NCBI GenBank assembly: GCA_023953775.1
Contig: JAMLJD010000006.1
Location: 35,041 to 99,040 of the forward strand
Direction: 5' to 3'
DNA: 64,000 bases
Source: Rhizobiaceae bacterium
GTDB lineage: Bacteria > Pseudomonadota > Alphaproteobacteria > Rhizobiales > Rhizobiaceae
Under the pieces are notes generated by a model, which searched no databases, was not told where the DNA came from, and saw only the letters and a program-made list of their open reading frames with translations. The position numbers and the translations under genes are program-made. Each line of letters begins with the position of its first letter. Within the stretch, counting starts at the first letter, position 1. Of this stretch, positions 36,289 through 45,087 are shown piece after piece.

Positions 36289-37235
36289 CCCTCGCCTCCC
36301 AAATCTTCGACGATACGGGCAATCATGGCGTCGTCCGCCTCGCAATCATGAACGAGAAAGGTACAGCCGAGCCGGCATGTCGCGCCGGCGTCGAGTTCCA
36401 TGCCAAGCGACCGGAACGGCCCGACCGTGATCACACCCCAATCGGCGACGAACCAGAACGGGCGACGTCCCTCGATCGGATGCGGGATCACCGAGATGCC
36501 CGCAACGTTGCCGCCGCCGACAGGGCCGGTGAAGTCGATCCAGCGCGCGCCCTCCCCGGTGATCGCGGCGCCGCCGCGACGGCCGCCATCGTCGCGGACT
36601 GTCCCGCCATTGGCGACGATCAAGCTGTCAGCGACGCGCGCGTTAAAATAGGCATGCCGGGTCGGCCCCAGCCGCACCGGCCACTGGCCGGCCGAAAGCG
36701 TCGAGATCACGTCGATGCGGAAGCAGCCACCGGCATCCGAAACCCGCGTCTCCCGCTCTTCCGAAAGGATCAGCCGACCCTCAGGCGCCGCCCACTCGAC
36801 GGGTCCGCGCCATTCGAGCTGCTGGCGCATCAGGAAGGTCTCGCCAATCGCACTGCCGTCGCAGCCGGTCTGGAGGATGCGTCCCGGCGCACGGCCCTGG
36901 AACACCTCCTCGACGTAGAAATTGTAGGTGTACTCCTCGATCGTATCGGCGGCCGCCGGCACCATGGCGTGTACATGGTCGGAGCCGACCCACAGCGATG
37001 CATGGTGCGGATGATCCGCGGGCCGCTCCGAGGTCACAGCGAAACCCGCCGGCGTCGTCAGCGGATAGAGGTAGGAGCGGAAATCTCCCTGCGTCAGCGC
37101 AAGGACGGTGCGGCCGTTTCGAAGGAGCCGCCGCCGGTGCGTCTTCGCCCAGGCGCCGCGCGGCAGCGCGATTTCCTCGTCCTCGAACCGGAACCCCGCA
37201 TCCTCATTTTCCGTGACGGCCCCGGCGTCAGTCAT
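36285..37235 (-). CDS. DUF6807 (PmoA-like) family protein
   Basis: The 316-residue protein shows the DUF6807 signature HPHHASLWVGSDHVHAMV (about 75-95), followed by GETFLMRQQLEWRGPVEWA, and ISTLSAG, RHAYFNARVADSL and NGGTVRDDGG near the middle. It is beta-rich, with no signal peptide. The family is often found near Gfo/Idh/MocA dehydrogenases and sugar-catabolic genes, as here, but its reaction is not established to my knowledge. The start MTDAGAV at 37235 overlaps the end of the GntR gene by eight bases. Confidence 0.75.
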   Translation of the reverse strand: MTDAGAVTENEDAGFRFEDEEIALPRGAWAKTHRRRLLRNGRTVLALTQGDFRSYLYPLTTPAGFAVTSERPADHPHHASLWVGSDHVHAMVPAAADTIEEYTYNFYVEEVFQGRAPGRILQTGCDGSAIGETFLMRQQLEWRGPVEWAAPEGRLILSEERETRVSDAGGCFRIDVISTLSAGQWPVRLGPTRHAYFNARVADSLIVANGGTVRDDGGRRGGAAITGEGARWIDFTGPVGGGNVAGISVIPHPIEGRRPFWFVADWGVITVGPFRSLGMELDAGATCRLGCTFLVHDCEADDAMIARIVEDLGGEG

Positions 37236-37953
37236 GCGGAACCAGCCCAATCGTGTGGGCAGGCAGTTCGGTATCCTCGAAGATCCCGGGATTAGCGCCG
37301 GCGATCTGCGGCAGCGCGATCAGAATCTCGCGCAGATGACGCCGCATCGCGGCTTCGGCACCATCGGCGTCGCGCGCTTCGAGCCGGTCGAGGATGGCCT
37401 CGTGCTGCGCAATCAGCAGAGGCATGGGCGATGCGCTCGACAGGCTGAGATAGCGGACGCGATCCGTCTGTATCCGCGCCGCCTCGACGACTTTCCAGGC
37501 ATAGTCGCACTGCACGATGTCGGCGATGGCGCGGTGGAACGCCTCGTCATGCTGGTTGAAGCGCCAATAGTCGCCGGCCGCTTCCGCCTCCTTCTGCGCG
37601 ACGATCGACGATCGCAACCTCTCGATCTGTGCGGCCGTGGCGAGACGCCCGGCATTGCGGGCGATGTCGCCCTCGATTGCCTCGCGCACCAGCCGCGCAT
37701 TGGCGACCTCACGGACCGAAATCTTGAGGACATAGGTGCCGCGGCTCGGCCTTATCTCCACGAGCCCGGCCTCCGAAAGCTTGATGAAGGCCTCACGCAC
37801 CGGCTGCCGGGAAACGCCGTAGCGCGTGGCGACATCCTTTTCCGACAAGGCTTCGCCGGGCTTGATCCGCAGCTCGGCGATCCCCTGGCGCAGCGCCGCC
37901 ACGAGCTGCGGCGCGATCGGGTCCTTCAGGCGAAGCGCGAAGCTGCTGGTCAT
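37228..37953 (-). CDS. GntR/FCD-family transcriptional regulator
   Basis: The 241-residue protein has an N-terminal winged helix (about 10-75: ISEKDVATRYGVSRQPVREAFIKLSEAGLVEIRPSRGT class) and a C-terminal all-helical FCD domain. The FCD domain has metal-binding positions in FNQHDEAFHRAIADI and LIAQHEAILDRLEARD. FCD regulators sense sugar acids or other carboxylates. It is divergent from the TRAP binding-protein gene, and nested palindromes (37985-38006) lie between them. It probably represses both directions until inducer binds. Confidence 0.9.
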   Translation of the reverse strand: MTSSFALRLKDPIAPQLVAALRQGIAELRIKPGEALSEKDVATRYGVSRQPVREAFIKLSEAGLVEIRPSRGTYVLKISVREVANARLVREAIEGDIARNAGRLATAAQIERLRSSIVAQKEAEAAGDYWRFNQHDEAFHRAIADIVQCDYAWKVVEAARIQTDRVRYLSLSSASPMPLLIAQHEAILDRLEARDADGAEAAMRRHLREILIALPQIAGANPGIFEDTELPAHTIGLVPHD

Positions 37954-37984
37954 GGGGCCTTGTCATCCTTTCTCAAGTTTGTAT

Positions 37985-38006
37985 CATACCGGTATGGTGC
38001 CATACC
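37985..38006. promoter_or_regulatory. Nested palindromic operators of the GntR regulator
   Basis: CATACCGGTATG (37985-37996) and GGTATGGTGCCATACC (37991-38006) are two perfect palindromes sharing six bases. They use the same GGTATG/CATACC half-site three times. They lie 32 bases before the gntR start and 45 before dctP. Confidence 0.7.
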
Positions 38007-38050
38007 GCAAGCAGGGATGGTCGACCAAGGACCAATATGGGAGGTTGCAG

Positions 38051-39085
38051 ATGAATTCCGGAGCATTTGGCAAATTCGGCCTCAATCGCCGTCAGTTCGT
38101 CAAGGCGGGCGCCGCCGCGCTGGCGATGCCGGCGCTTGCACGCGTCGCTTTCGCACAGGAAACGTTCCAGTGCCGGATCGCGCACACCGAAGCGATCGGA
38201 TCGCCGGTCACCAACGCGTTCGAAGCCTGGGCGAAGACGCTCAACGAGAAGAGCGGCGGGCGCATCGACGCCCAGCATTTCCCGGCCGGCCAGCTCGGCA
38301 AGCTCGGTGAACTGCTGGAATCGAGCCGTATCGGCACCATTCAGGTGACGACGGCGGGCCCCGACAGCGAGGAGGCCATCGCACCGGAAATCGCCGCGTT
38401 CGGCGGCGCGCCGGGCTTCATCTACAAGGACGAGGCACATGTCGACCGCGTCCTGCAGGGGCCGCTGGGCGAGGAGTGCTCGAAGATCGCGCGTGAGAAG
38501 ACCGGCGTGGAATTTGTCGCCTATGGCGAGACCGGCTTCCGCCACATACTGTCGAAGCGCCCGGTCACCGACCTGGAGACGCTGAAGGGCCTCAAGATCC
38601 GCGTGCCCGAACTGCGCATCTGGGTCGATTTCTGGTCCAAGCTCGGCGCCAACCCGACCCCGCTGCCCTATACCGAGCAGTATTCGGCGCTGTCGACCGG
38701 CATCATCGACGGGCTGGATTCGGACTTCTTCTCGATCCTCGGCTTCAAGTGGCACGAGCAGGCCAAGAACCTGACGCTGACCTATCACTGGTTCCTTCCC
38801 AAGGCCGTGCGCGTCAACGCGGCCTGGCTCGACTCGCTGCCCGCCGATCTCCAGGAGCTGGTGCGGACATCCGCCAAGGAGGCCTTCGCCGAACAGCGTA
38901 AGGTCAACCGCGCCAATGCCGACCAGGCACTGGCCGATCTCGAGAAGATCGGCGTGACGGTCCACAAGATCAGCGACGAGCAGCGCGCCGAATGGGCCAA
39001 GCTCACCGAACCGCTGTTTGCCGAATTCGGATCGAAGAGCCCTGAAACGCAGGCTATGATCGACAAGATCCGCGCGCTGGCCTGA
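38051..39085 (+). CDS. dctP: TRAP substrate-binding protein DctP (Tat-exported)
   Basis: ATG 38051 follows GGGAGG with six-base spacing. The N terminus GKFGLNRRQFVKAGAAALAMPALA is a twin-arginine signal. The mature part has CRIAHTEAIGSPVTNAFEAWAKTLNEKSGGRIDAQHFPAGQLGKLGELLE, the conserved Arg in LKIRVPELRIWVDF and ALSTGIIDGLDSD. Total 344 residues. It delivers a carboxylated ligand, probably a sugar acid, to the fused DctQM next door. Regulated with the cluster by GntR. Confidence 0.9.
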   Translation: MNSGAFGKFGLNRRQFVKAGAAALAMPALARVAFAQETFQCRIAHTEAIGSPVTNAFEAWAKTLNEKSGGRIDAQHFPAGQLGKLGELLESSRIGTIQVTTAGPDSEEAIAPEIAAFGGAPGFIYKDEAHVDRVLQGPLGEECSKIAREKTGVEFVAYGETGFRHILSKRPVTDLETLKGLKIRVPELRIWVDFWSKLGANPTPLPYTEQYSALSTGIIDGLDSDFFSILGFKWHEQAKNLTLTYHWFLPKAVRVNAAWLDSLPADLQELVRTSAKEAFAEQRKVNRANADQALADLEKIGVTVHKISDEQRAEWAKLTEPLFAEFGSKSPETQAMIDKIRALA

Positions 39086-39117
39086 CCGGCGGGCAATAGC
39101 CACGGGAGCTTTCGAAG

Positions 39118-40974
39118 GTGGCATTCGATCATGCAGACGCCGCGCCCGCGGGCGCGGCGGCCAGGGCTCTTTCGCTCGCCGACAAGGGGCTGGAGACGCT
39201 GTGCGGGCTGCTGATGCTGGTCGCCGCCGGCATCGCCAGCCTGCAGGTTTTCTGCCGCTACGTCCTCGACGCCGCCCTCGCCTGGCCCGAGGAGGTGTCG
39301 ATCTGGGCGTTCTCCTGGGGCGTCTTCATCGGCATGGCGGTGCTGGTCGGCCGCAAGGGGCACATCGCGATCGACATCCTGTCGCGCCTGCTGCCGGCGC
39401 GCATCGAGCGGCTGCACGCGCTGTTCGTCCGCGTCGTCATCGCGGCGGCGAGCGTCATCCTCGTCGTCCACGGCTACGACTACATGATGCGGACCATGGC
39501 GGTGTCACCGGCGATGCAATGGCCGATCCGCTATCTGTTCCTCGCCGTTCCAGTCGGCGGGATCCTCAATCTTCTCTACCTTCTGCGGCCGGGCGCCGGC
39601 CCCTTCTGGCACGGGCCGCTGACCATCCTCATCGGCGCAGCCGTCTATCTCGGGCTGCGCTACGGCGCCGGCTCGCTCTACGGCGAAAGCGGCAGCGCCA
39701 TCGTGCTGATGGTCGTCGGGCTGGCGCTGATCTTCCTCGAGGTGCCGATCGCCTTCGCGCTGGTGCTCGGCGCCTTCGCGGCCTTCGCGCCGCTCGGCGA
39801 CATGATGCTGATCATCGTCACGCAGAACCTCGCGTCGTCGCTCAACTCCTTCACGCTGCTCGCGATCCCGTTTTTCATCCTCGCCGCCGCGGTGATGAAT
39901 GTCGGCGGCATCACGGTGAAGCTGGTCGACCTCGCCACCCATCTCGTCGGCCACCTGCGCGGCGGGCTGGGCCAGGCCAACGTCGTCACCAACACGATGA
40001 TGGCCGGCGTCTCGGGCTCGTCGTCGGCTGACGCCTCGGCGATCGCCAAGCTGCTGGTCCCCGAGATGGAAAAGCGCGGCTATGCCCGCGAATTCTCCTG
40101 CGCGCTCACCAGCGCCTCGTCGACGCTCGCAAACCTGATCCCGCCGAGCCTCGGCCTGATCATCTATGCCGCGCTGGCATCGGTCTCCGTCGGCGCGCTG
40201 TTTGTCGCGACCGTCATCCCCGGTCTGCTCGCCGCCACCGCGCTGGCGACCGTGGTCTACGTGATCTCGCGCCGGCGCGGCTACGGCGCGGACATCCAGC
40301 GCGCCACCGCGCGCGAGCGGCTCTCGGCCTTCGCAAGCGCAATCCCCGCGCTGCTCCTGCCCGTGGTCATCGTCGGCGGCGTGCGGTTCGGCGTATTCAC
40401 CGCGACAGAGGCCGGCGCGATGGCCTTCATCTTCGCGATCCTGTGCGGCGCGCTCGTCTACCGCAAGCTGACCACGGAGAACTTCGCCGACGCCGTGCGC
40501 GAGGCGACCTTCGACACCGTCGCCGTCGCCATCATCATTGCCGCCGCCGCGCCCTTCGCATGGGTACTGGCGGCCGAGCAGGTGCCGCAGAAGATCGCCG
40601 CCTCGATGGGCGCGCTGAGCTCCAATCCGGTGGTGCTTTTGCTCCTGATCAACCTGTTCCTGATCGTCGTCGGCCTGTTCATGGAGATGATCGCCGCGCT
40701 GGTGATCCTGGTGCCGATCCTGGTGCCGCTGGTGATCGCCGCCGGCTACGACCCGATCCAGTTCGGCATCGTTCTGGTGTTCAACCTGGTGATCGGCGCG
40801 CTGACGCCGCCGATGGGCATGCTGGTCTTCATCACCGCGCGGGTCGGCAAGGCCGACGTGACGGCCGTGTTCCGCTCCATCCTGCCCTTCATCGGCGCAC
40901 TGCTGATCGTGCTGATGCTGATCACCTTCGTGCCGGCGTTGAGCCTCGGACCCCTGCGGTGGTTCGGACCCTGA
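39118..40974 (+). CDS. dctQM: TRAP transporter fused DctQ-DctM permease
   Basis: GTG 39118 is the start (GGGAG about ten bases upstream). The 618-residue protein is a natural fusion. The small-permease part (about 1-170) has VFCRYVLDAALAWPEEVSIWAFSWGVFIG. The large-permease part (about 190-618) has FTLLAIPFFILAAAVMNVGGI, GVSGSSSADASAIAKLLVPEM and NLIPPSLGLIIYAALASVSVG. About 16 membrane helices are expected. The fusion is intact, in contrast to the broken dctM at 13.3-14.6 kb. Confidence 0.9.
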   Translation: MAFDHADAAPAGAAARALSLADKGLETLCGLLMLVAAGIASLQVFCRYVLDAALAWPEEVSIWAFSWGVFIGMAVLVGRKGHIAIDILSRLLPARIERLHALFVRVVIAAASVILVVHGYDYMMRTMAVSPAMQWPIRYLFLAVPVGGILNLLYLLRPGAGPFWHGPLTILIGAAVYLGLRYGAGSLYGESGSAIVLMVVGLALIFLEVPIAFALVLGAFAAFAPLGDMMLIIVTQNLASSLNSFTLLAIPFFILAAAVMNVGGITVKLVDLATHLVGHLRGGLGQANVVTNTMMAGVSGSSSADASAIAKLLVPEMEKRGYAREFSCALTSASSTLANLIPPSLGLIIYAALASVSVGALFVATVIPGLLAATALATVVYVISRRRGYGADIQRATARERLSAFASAIPALLLPVVIVGGVRFGVFTATEAGAMAFIFAILCGALVYRKLTTENFADAVREATFDTVAVAIIIAAAAPFAWVLAAEQVPQKIAASMGALSSNPVVLLLLINLFLIVVGLFMEMIAALVILVPILVPLVIAAGYDPIQFGIVLVFNLVIGALTPPMGMLVFITARVGKADVTAVFRSILPFIGALLIVLMLITFVPALSLGPLRWFGP

Positions 40975-40996
40975 CAAAGACGAGACGGAAAGCCAG

Positions 40997-42034
40997 ATGA
41001 CCAAACGCATTGCCATCATCGGACTGGGCATGGCGGTCACGCCGCACGCCAAAGGCCTCGTCGACCTCGCCGACAAGGTCGAGGTCGCCTACGCCTTCAG
41101 CCCGAGCGCGCCGCGGCGCGAGGCGTTCGGCGCGCGGTTCGACTTTCCGCTCTGCGACAGCCTCGACACAATCCTCGACGACGCGTCGGTCGACGCCGTG
41201 GCGATCTTCACGCCGGCGAACACCCATCTCGACATCGCCAGCCGATGCGCCGCGGCCGGCAAGCACGTGCTGCTCGAAAAGCCGATCGAGACCTCGACCG
41301 AGAAGGCCGAGCAGCTCGTGAGGACCTGCCGCGACGCGGGCGTCACTCTCGGCATCGTGCTCCAGCATCGCTTCCGCCCGGCGGGCATGCGGCTCGCCGA
41401 GATCCTGCGCTCCGGCGAGCTCGGCGCCATCGTCGGCTGTTCGACGATCATCCGGCTGTGGCGGCCGCAAAGCTATTACGACGAACCGGGACGCGGCACC
41501 TTCGCGCGCGACGGCGGCGGCGTGCTGATCTCGCAGGGCATCCACACGCTCGACCTGATGCTGAGCCTCGCCGGCCCGATCGAGGAAGTGACGGGCTATG
41601 CGACCACCACGCCGGTCCATCGCATGGAGACCGAGGACATGGTCTGCGCCGCGGCGCGCTTCGAGAACGGGGCGCACGGCACGATCGATGCCACCACCGC
41701 CGCCTATCCGGGCTTCCTCGAGCGCATCGAGATCGCCTGCGAGCGCGGCACGGCGGGGCTGGCCGGCACCGAACTTCTGGTGCAGTATCAGGACGGGCGA
41801 CGCGAACACATCGCCCCCGACGACAGCACCGGCGGCACGGGCGCCGATCCGATGGCCTTCCCGCACGACTACCACCGCAGCGTCATGGCCGATTTCATCG
41901 ACGCGTTGGAGACGGGGCGCGAGCCGCGCGTCACCGGCGAGGAGGCACTGCGCGTCCACCGCCTCATCGACGCACTGATCGAGACCGGCGCCACGGGAAG
42001 GCCGGTCCGGGTCTCCGGAGTGGCCGGGGCATGA
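40997..42034 (+). CDS. Gfo/Idh/MocA-family dehydrogenase 1
   Basis: The 345-residue protein has an N-terminal Rossmann fold (IAIIGLGMAVTPHAKGLV), the family EKP motif in KHVLLEKPIETS and a C-terminal alpha/beta domain. The C-terminal domain has GRGTFARDGGGVLISQGIHTLDLMLSLAG, containing the catalytic-region His. These NAD(P)-dependent enzymes oxidise hydroxyls on sugars, inositols or sugar acids. It overlaps the second Gfo/Idh/MocA gene by ATGA. The tandem suggests two consecutive oxidations or epimerisation through a keto intermediate. Confidence 0.87.
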   Translation: MTKRIAIIGLGMAVTPHAKGLVDLADKVEVAYAFSPSAPRREAFGARFDFPLCDSLDTILDDASVDAVAIFTPANTHLDIASRCAAAGKHVLLEKPIETSTEKAEQLVRTCRDAGVTLGIVLQHRFRPAGMRLAEILRSGELGAIVGCSTIIRLWRPQSYYDEPGRGTFARDGGGVLISQGIHTLDLMLSLAGPIEEVTGYATTTPVHRMETEDMVCAAARFENGAHGTIDATTAAYPGFLERIEIACERGTAGLAGTELLVQYQDGRREHIAPDDSTGGTGADPMAFPHDYHRSVMADFIDALETGREPRVTGEEALRVHRLIDALIETGATGRPVRVSGVAGA

Positions 42035-43068
42035 CGGAAATGCTGCGCTTCGCCGCGATCGGGCTCGACCATCGCCACATCTACCACCTCGTCGGCGAAC
42101 TGATCGCCGCAGGCGCCGAATGCGCGGGCTATTGTCCGCTCACCAGCGATCCGCGCGTGCTCGAAGGCTTCCGCGAGCGCTTCCCGGACCTGAAGCCCGT
42201 CGACCGCGACCGGATGTTCGACGACCCGACGATCAACATCGTCTGCTCGGCCGCGATCCCGAAGGACCGGCCGGAAATAGCGATCCGGGCGATGCGCGCG
42301 GGCAAGGACGTGATGGTCGACAAGCCCGGCGCGATCACGCTCGACCAAGTCGACGAGATCGAGGCTACTGCCCGCGCGACCGGCCGGATCTTCTCGATCT
42401 GCTTTTCCGAACGCTTCGTCGTGCGGGCGTGCGAGGCGGCGGCCCGCCTCGTGGCCGAGGGCGCGATCGGACGCGTTGTCGAGACCGTCGGCCTCGGCCC
42501 TCACCGGCTCAACCTTGCGATCCGGCCGGGCTGGTTCTTCGAGCCGGAGACTTATGGCGGCATCCTCACCGACATCGCCTCGCACCAGATCGACCAGTTC
42601 CTGTTCTTCACCGGCGCGAAGGATGTCGAGATTGTCTCCAGCGCGACCGCCAACCACGCGCTTGCCGATGTTCCCGCCTTCGAGGACTACGGCGAGATCC
42701 TGCTGCGCGGCGATCGCGCCTCCGGCTTCATCCGCGTCGACTGGTTCACGCCGGACGGGCTCGACACCTGGGGCGACGGCAGGTTGTTCCTGCTCGGCAC
42801 CGAAGGCTTCATCGAGTTGCGCAAATACACCGACCTTGCCGGGCGCAAGGGCGGCGACCACCTGTTCCTGTCGGACCGGGACGGCACGCGCCACATAGAC
42901 GCCAGCGGCGAGCAACTGACCTACTTCGCGCGTTTTCTCGACGACGTTCGCAGCCGCGGAGAATCGGCTATGCCGGACGGCCACGCGCTCCAGGTCACGC
43001 GGCTTGCCATCAAGGCGCAGAACGGGGCATCGAGGATCGGCGCCAGTGCCGGGAAAGGCAGTGCATGA
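42031..43068 (+). CDS. Gfo/Idh/MocA-family dehydrogenase 2
   Basis: The 345-residue protein begins MTEMLRFAAIGLDHRHIYHLVGEL. It has the dinucleotide-binding start but HRHIYH in place of the usual glycine-rich repeat, and VMVDKPGAIT replaces the common EKP, keeping Lys-Pro. The C-terminal domain has PETYGGILTDIASHQIDQFLFFTGA with the conserved His. It belongs to a distinct subgroup from its upstream neighbour. It overlaps the mannonate dehydratase gene (ATGA), so all three are translated together. Confidence 0.85.
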   Translation: MTEMLRFAAIGLDHRHIYHLVGELIAAGAECAGYCPLTSDPRVLEGFRERFPDLKPVDRDRMFDDPTINIVCSAAIPKDRPEIAIRAMRAGKDVMVDKPGAITLDQVDEIEATARATGRIFSICFSERFVVRACEAAARLVAEGAIGRVVETVGLGPHRLNLAIRPGWFFEPETYGGILTDIASHQIDQFLFFTGAKDVEIVSSATANHALADVPAFEDYGEILLRGDRASGFIRVDWFTPDGLDTWGDGRLFLLGTEGFIELRKYTDLAGRKGGDHLFLSDRDGTRHIDASGEQLTYFARFLDDVRSRGESAMPDGHALQVTRLAIKAQNGASRIGASAGKGSA

Positions 43069-44321
43069 GAGCCACTTGGCGCTGGTTCGGACCGAAGGAT
43101 CTCGTGCCGGTCGAATGGATGCTGCAGGCCGGCGTGGAAGGCGTCGTGAGCGCCCTTCACCATGTCGCGACCGGCGATGTCTGGACCCCTGACGAAATTG
43201 CGCAGCGCCAGCGCGAAATCGGCCACACCTCGGCAGGCGCTCCATCGGGACTGCGCTGGGAAGTCGTCGAGAGCCTTCCGGTCTCCGAGGCGGTCAAGAC
43301 CCGGACAGGTGCCTATCGCGAGCACTACGCCAATTACCGGGCAAGCCTGGAGAACCTTGCCGCGGCCGGCATCGAGGTCGTCTGCTACAACTTCATGCCG
43401 GTTCTCGACTGGACCCGCACCGACCTGCGCCATCGCGTCGCCCATGGCGGCACCTGCATGCGCTACGACCATGTCGACTTCGCAGCGTTCGACATCCACA
43501 TCCTGGCCAGGCCGGGGGCAGCGGACGACTTCGCTCCCGAGATCGTTTCCGAGGCCGGGTCGCGCTTCGCGTCGATGACCGACGACCGCCGCGGGGAACT
43601 CGCCGACAACATTGTCTGCGGCCTGCCCGGCTCCACCGAAACGCTGACGCTCGACAGCCTGCGCACGCTGCTCGGCACCTATGACGGCATCGACGCCGAC
43701 CGGCTGCGCAGGCATTTCGTCGACTTCCTGTCGGAGGTCGTCCCGACGGCGGAAAGGCTCGGCCTGCGGCTGTGCTGCCATCCCGACGACCCGCCCTTCC
43801 CGCTGCTCGGCCTGCCGCGGATCATGTCGACGCTTGAAGACTACCGGTCGATGCTCGATGCGGTGGCGTCGCCTGCCAACGGCGCAACGATATGCACCGG
43901 TTCGCTGGGCGCACGGCCGGATAACGACCTGCCGGCGATCGTGGAGGCGCTCGCCGACCGGCTGCACTTCATTCACTTGCGCAACGTCAAGCGGGAGACG
44001 GCTGCGACGCGCGGCAGCTTCCACGAGGCCGAGCATCTCGGCGGGGACACCGATATGGCGGCCGTCGTGGCGGCGGTCCTTCGAGAGGAGGCGCGGCGCA
44101 GACAGGCCGGGCGCGCCGATTGCAGCATCCCGTTCCGCCCCGACCACGGACAGGACATCCTCGACGATCTCGGCCGCAAGGCCCAACCGGGCTACCCGGC
44201 GATCGGGCGGCTGCGCGGCCTGGCGGAACTGCGTGGCATCATTGCCGGTCTGGATTATTCGGTTCGGCAGGGGCTGGGTGTGGATCAGCACCAGCCAGCC
44301 TCGCTCGAGAAGGCGGGCTAG
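43065..44321 (+). CDS. uxuA: Mannonate dehydratase (UxuA-like)
   Basis: The 418-residue TIM-barrel protein shows UxuA features: MRATWRWFGPKDLVPVEWMLQAGVEGVVSALHH, an N-terminal-third EVVESLPVSEAVKTRTG, CYNFMPVLDWTRTDL, and the metal-binding LCCHPDDPPFPLLGLPRIMST. The C-terminal part contains FIHLRNVKRE and PFRPDHGQDILDDLG. The enzyme dehydrates D-mannonate to 2-keto-3-deoxygluconate using Mn. This points to hexuronate or aldonate catabolism for the cluster, although uxaC and uxuB are not here. Its end overlaps the cobF stop on the other strand by four bases. Confidence 0.87.
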   Translation: MRATWRWFGPKDLVPVEWMLQAGVEGVVSALHHVATGDVWTPDEIAQRQREIGHTSAGAPSGLRWEVVESLPVSEAVKTRTGAYREHYANYRASLENLAAAGIEVVCYNFMPVLDWTRTDLRHRVAHGGTCMRYDHVDFAAFDIHILARPGAADDFAPEIVSEAGSRFASMTDDRRGELADNIVCGLPGSTETLTLDSLRTLLGTYDGIDADRLRRHFVDFLSEVVPTAERLGLRLCCHPDDPPFPLLGLPRIMSTLEDYRSMLDAVASPANGATICTGSLGARPDNDLPAIVEALADRLHFIHLRNVKRETAATRGSFHEAEHLGGDTDMAAVVAAVLREEARRRQAGRADCSIPFRPDHGQDILDDLGRKAQPGYPAIGRLRGLAELRGIIAGLDYSVRQGLGVDQHQPASLEKAG

Positions 44322-45076
44322 CGCTTTCGCCGCAGCAGATAGGTGTCCATGATCCAGCCGTGCCGCGCACGTTCCCCGCGGCGGGTTTCGATGATCCGTT
44401 CCGAAACGTCGGCAAGCGGACCCGAGACGAGGATTTCGGACTCCAGCCCGAGATAGGCGCCCCAGAAGATCTCGAATTCCCGCGGCGGCAGCGTCGTGAA
44501 CGAATTCTCGCCGTCGAGCATCACGACGACGGTATCGACATCCTCGCCGAGACCCTCCCGAAGCCGCCGGCCGGTGGTGACGAGGACCGGCGCGCCGATC
44601 GCATTCAGCGGTATCGCGTGGCTGGCACAGAGCGCCTGGATCGCGGTGATGCCCGGCACGATTTCCGTCGCGAACGCCATCCCGTGCGTGGTCCGCAGCC
44701 GCTCGAGAATCCTCAGCGTGCTGTCGTAGAGCGAGGGATCGCCCCACACCAGCAGGCCCGCCGACCCCTCGCCGCCGAGTTCGGCCGCGAGAAGATCGCG
44801 ATAGGCCTCGGCGATCGCATCGTGCCAGTCGTCGACCGTGTCGAGATACTCTTTCGAGCCGGCATCGCGCTTCGGAAGGTCGAATTCCACGATCCGGCTT
44901 GTGGGGCTTGTCAGGAAGCGGCGGCAGATCTCGCGCCGCAGCTCGGCGAGGTCGGCCTTCTCGTCGCCCTTGCGCGGAACCAGCACGACGTCGCACCGGT
45001 TCAGCGCCCCGATCGCCTGCATAGTCATGTGGTCGGGATTGCCGGCGCCGATGCCAATGACCCGGATGGTGATCAA
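44318..45076 (-). CDS. cobF: Precorrin-6A synthase (deacetylating) CobF
   Basis: The TTG start at 45076 follows GAGGAGAGGG; no better ATG fits. The 252-residue tetrapyrrole methyltransferase has VIGIGAGNPDHMTMQAIGALNRCDVVLVPRKGDEKADL, GLLVWGDPSLYDSTLRILERL and EIVPGITAIQALCASHAIPLN. CobF methylates C-1 and releases acetic acid in the aerobic B12 pathway, which marks this cluster as oxygen-dependent. It follows cobT by 11 bases. Confidence 0.9.
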   Translation of the reverse strand: MITIRVIGIGAGNPDHMTMQAIGALNRCDVVLVPRKGDEKADLAELRREICRRFLTSPTSRIVEFDLPKRDAGSKEYLDTVDDWHDAIAEAYRDLLAAELGGEGSAGLLVWGDPSLYDSTLRILERLRTTHGMAFATEIVPGITAIQALCASHAIPLNAIGAPVLVTTGRRLREGLGEDVDTVVVMLDGENSFTTLPPREFEIFWGAYLGLESEILVSGPLADVSERIIETRRGERARHGWIMDTYLLRRKR

Positions 45077-45087
45077 CCGCCCTCTCC

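Noticed and set aside
39505..41076. A 523-codon minus frame opposite the DctQM fusion
   Set aside because: Very rich in His/Arg/Gln/Asp, which is typical of the complement of a hydrophobic membrane-protein gene.
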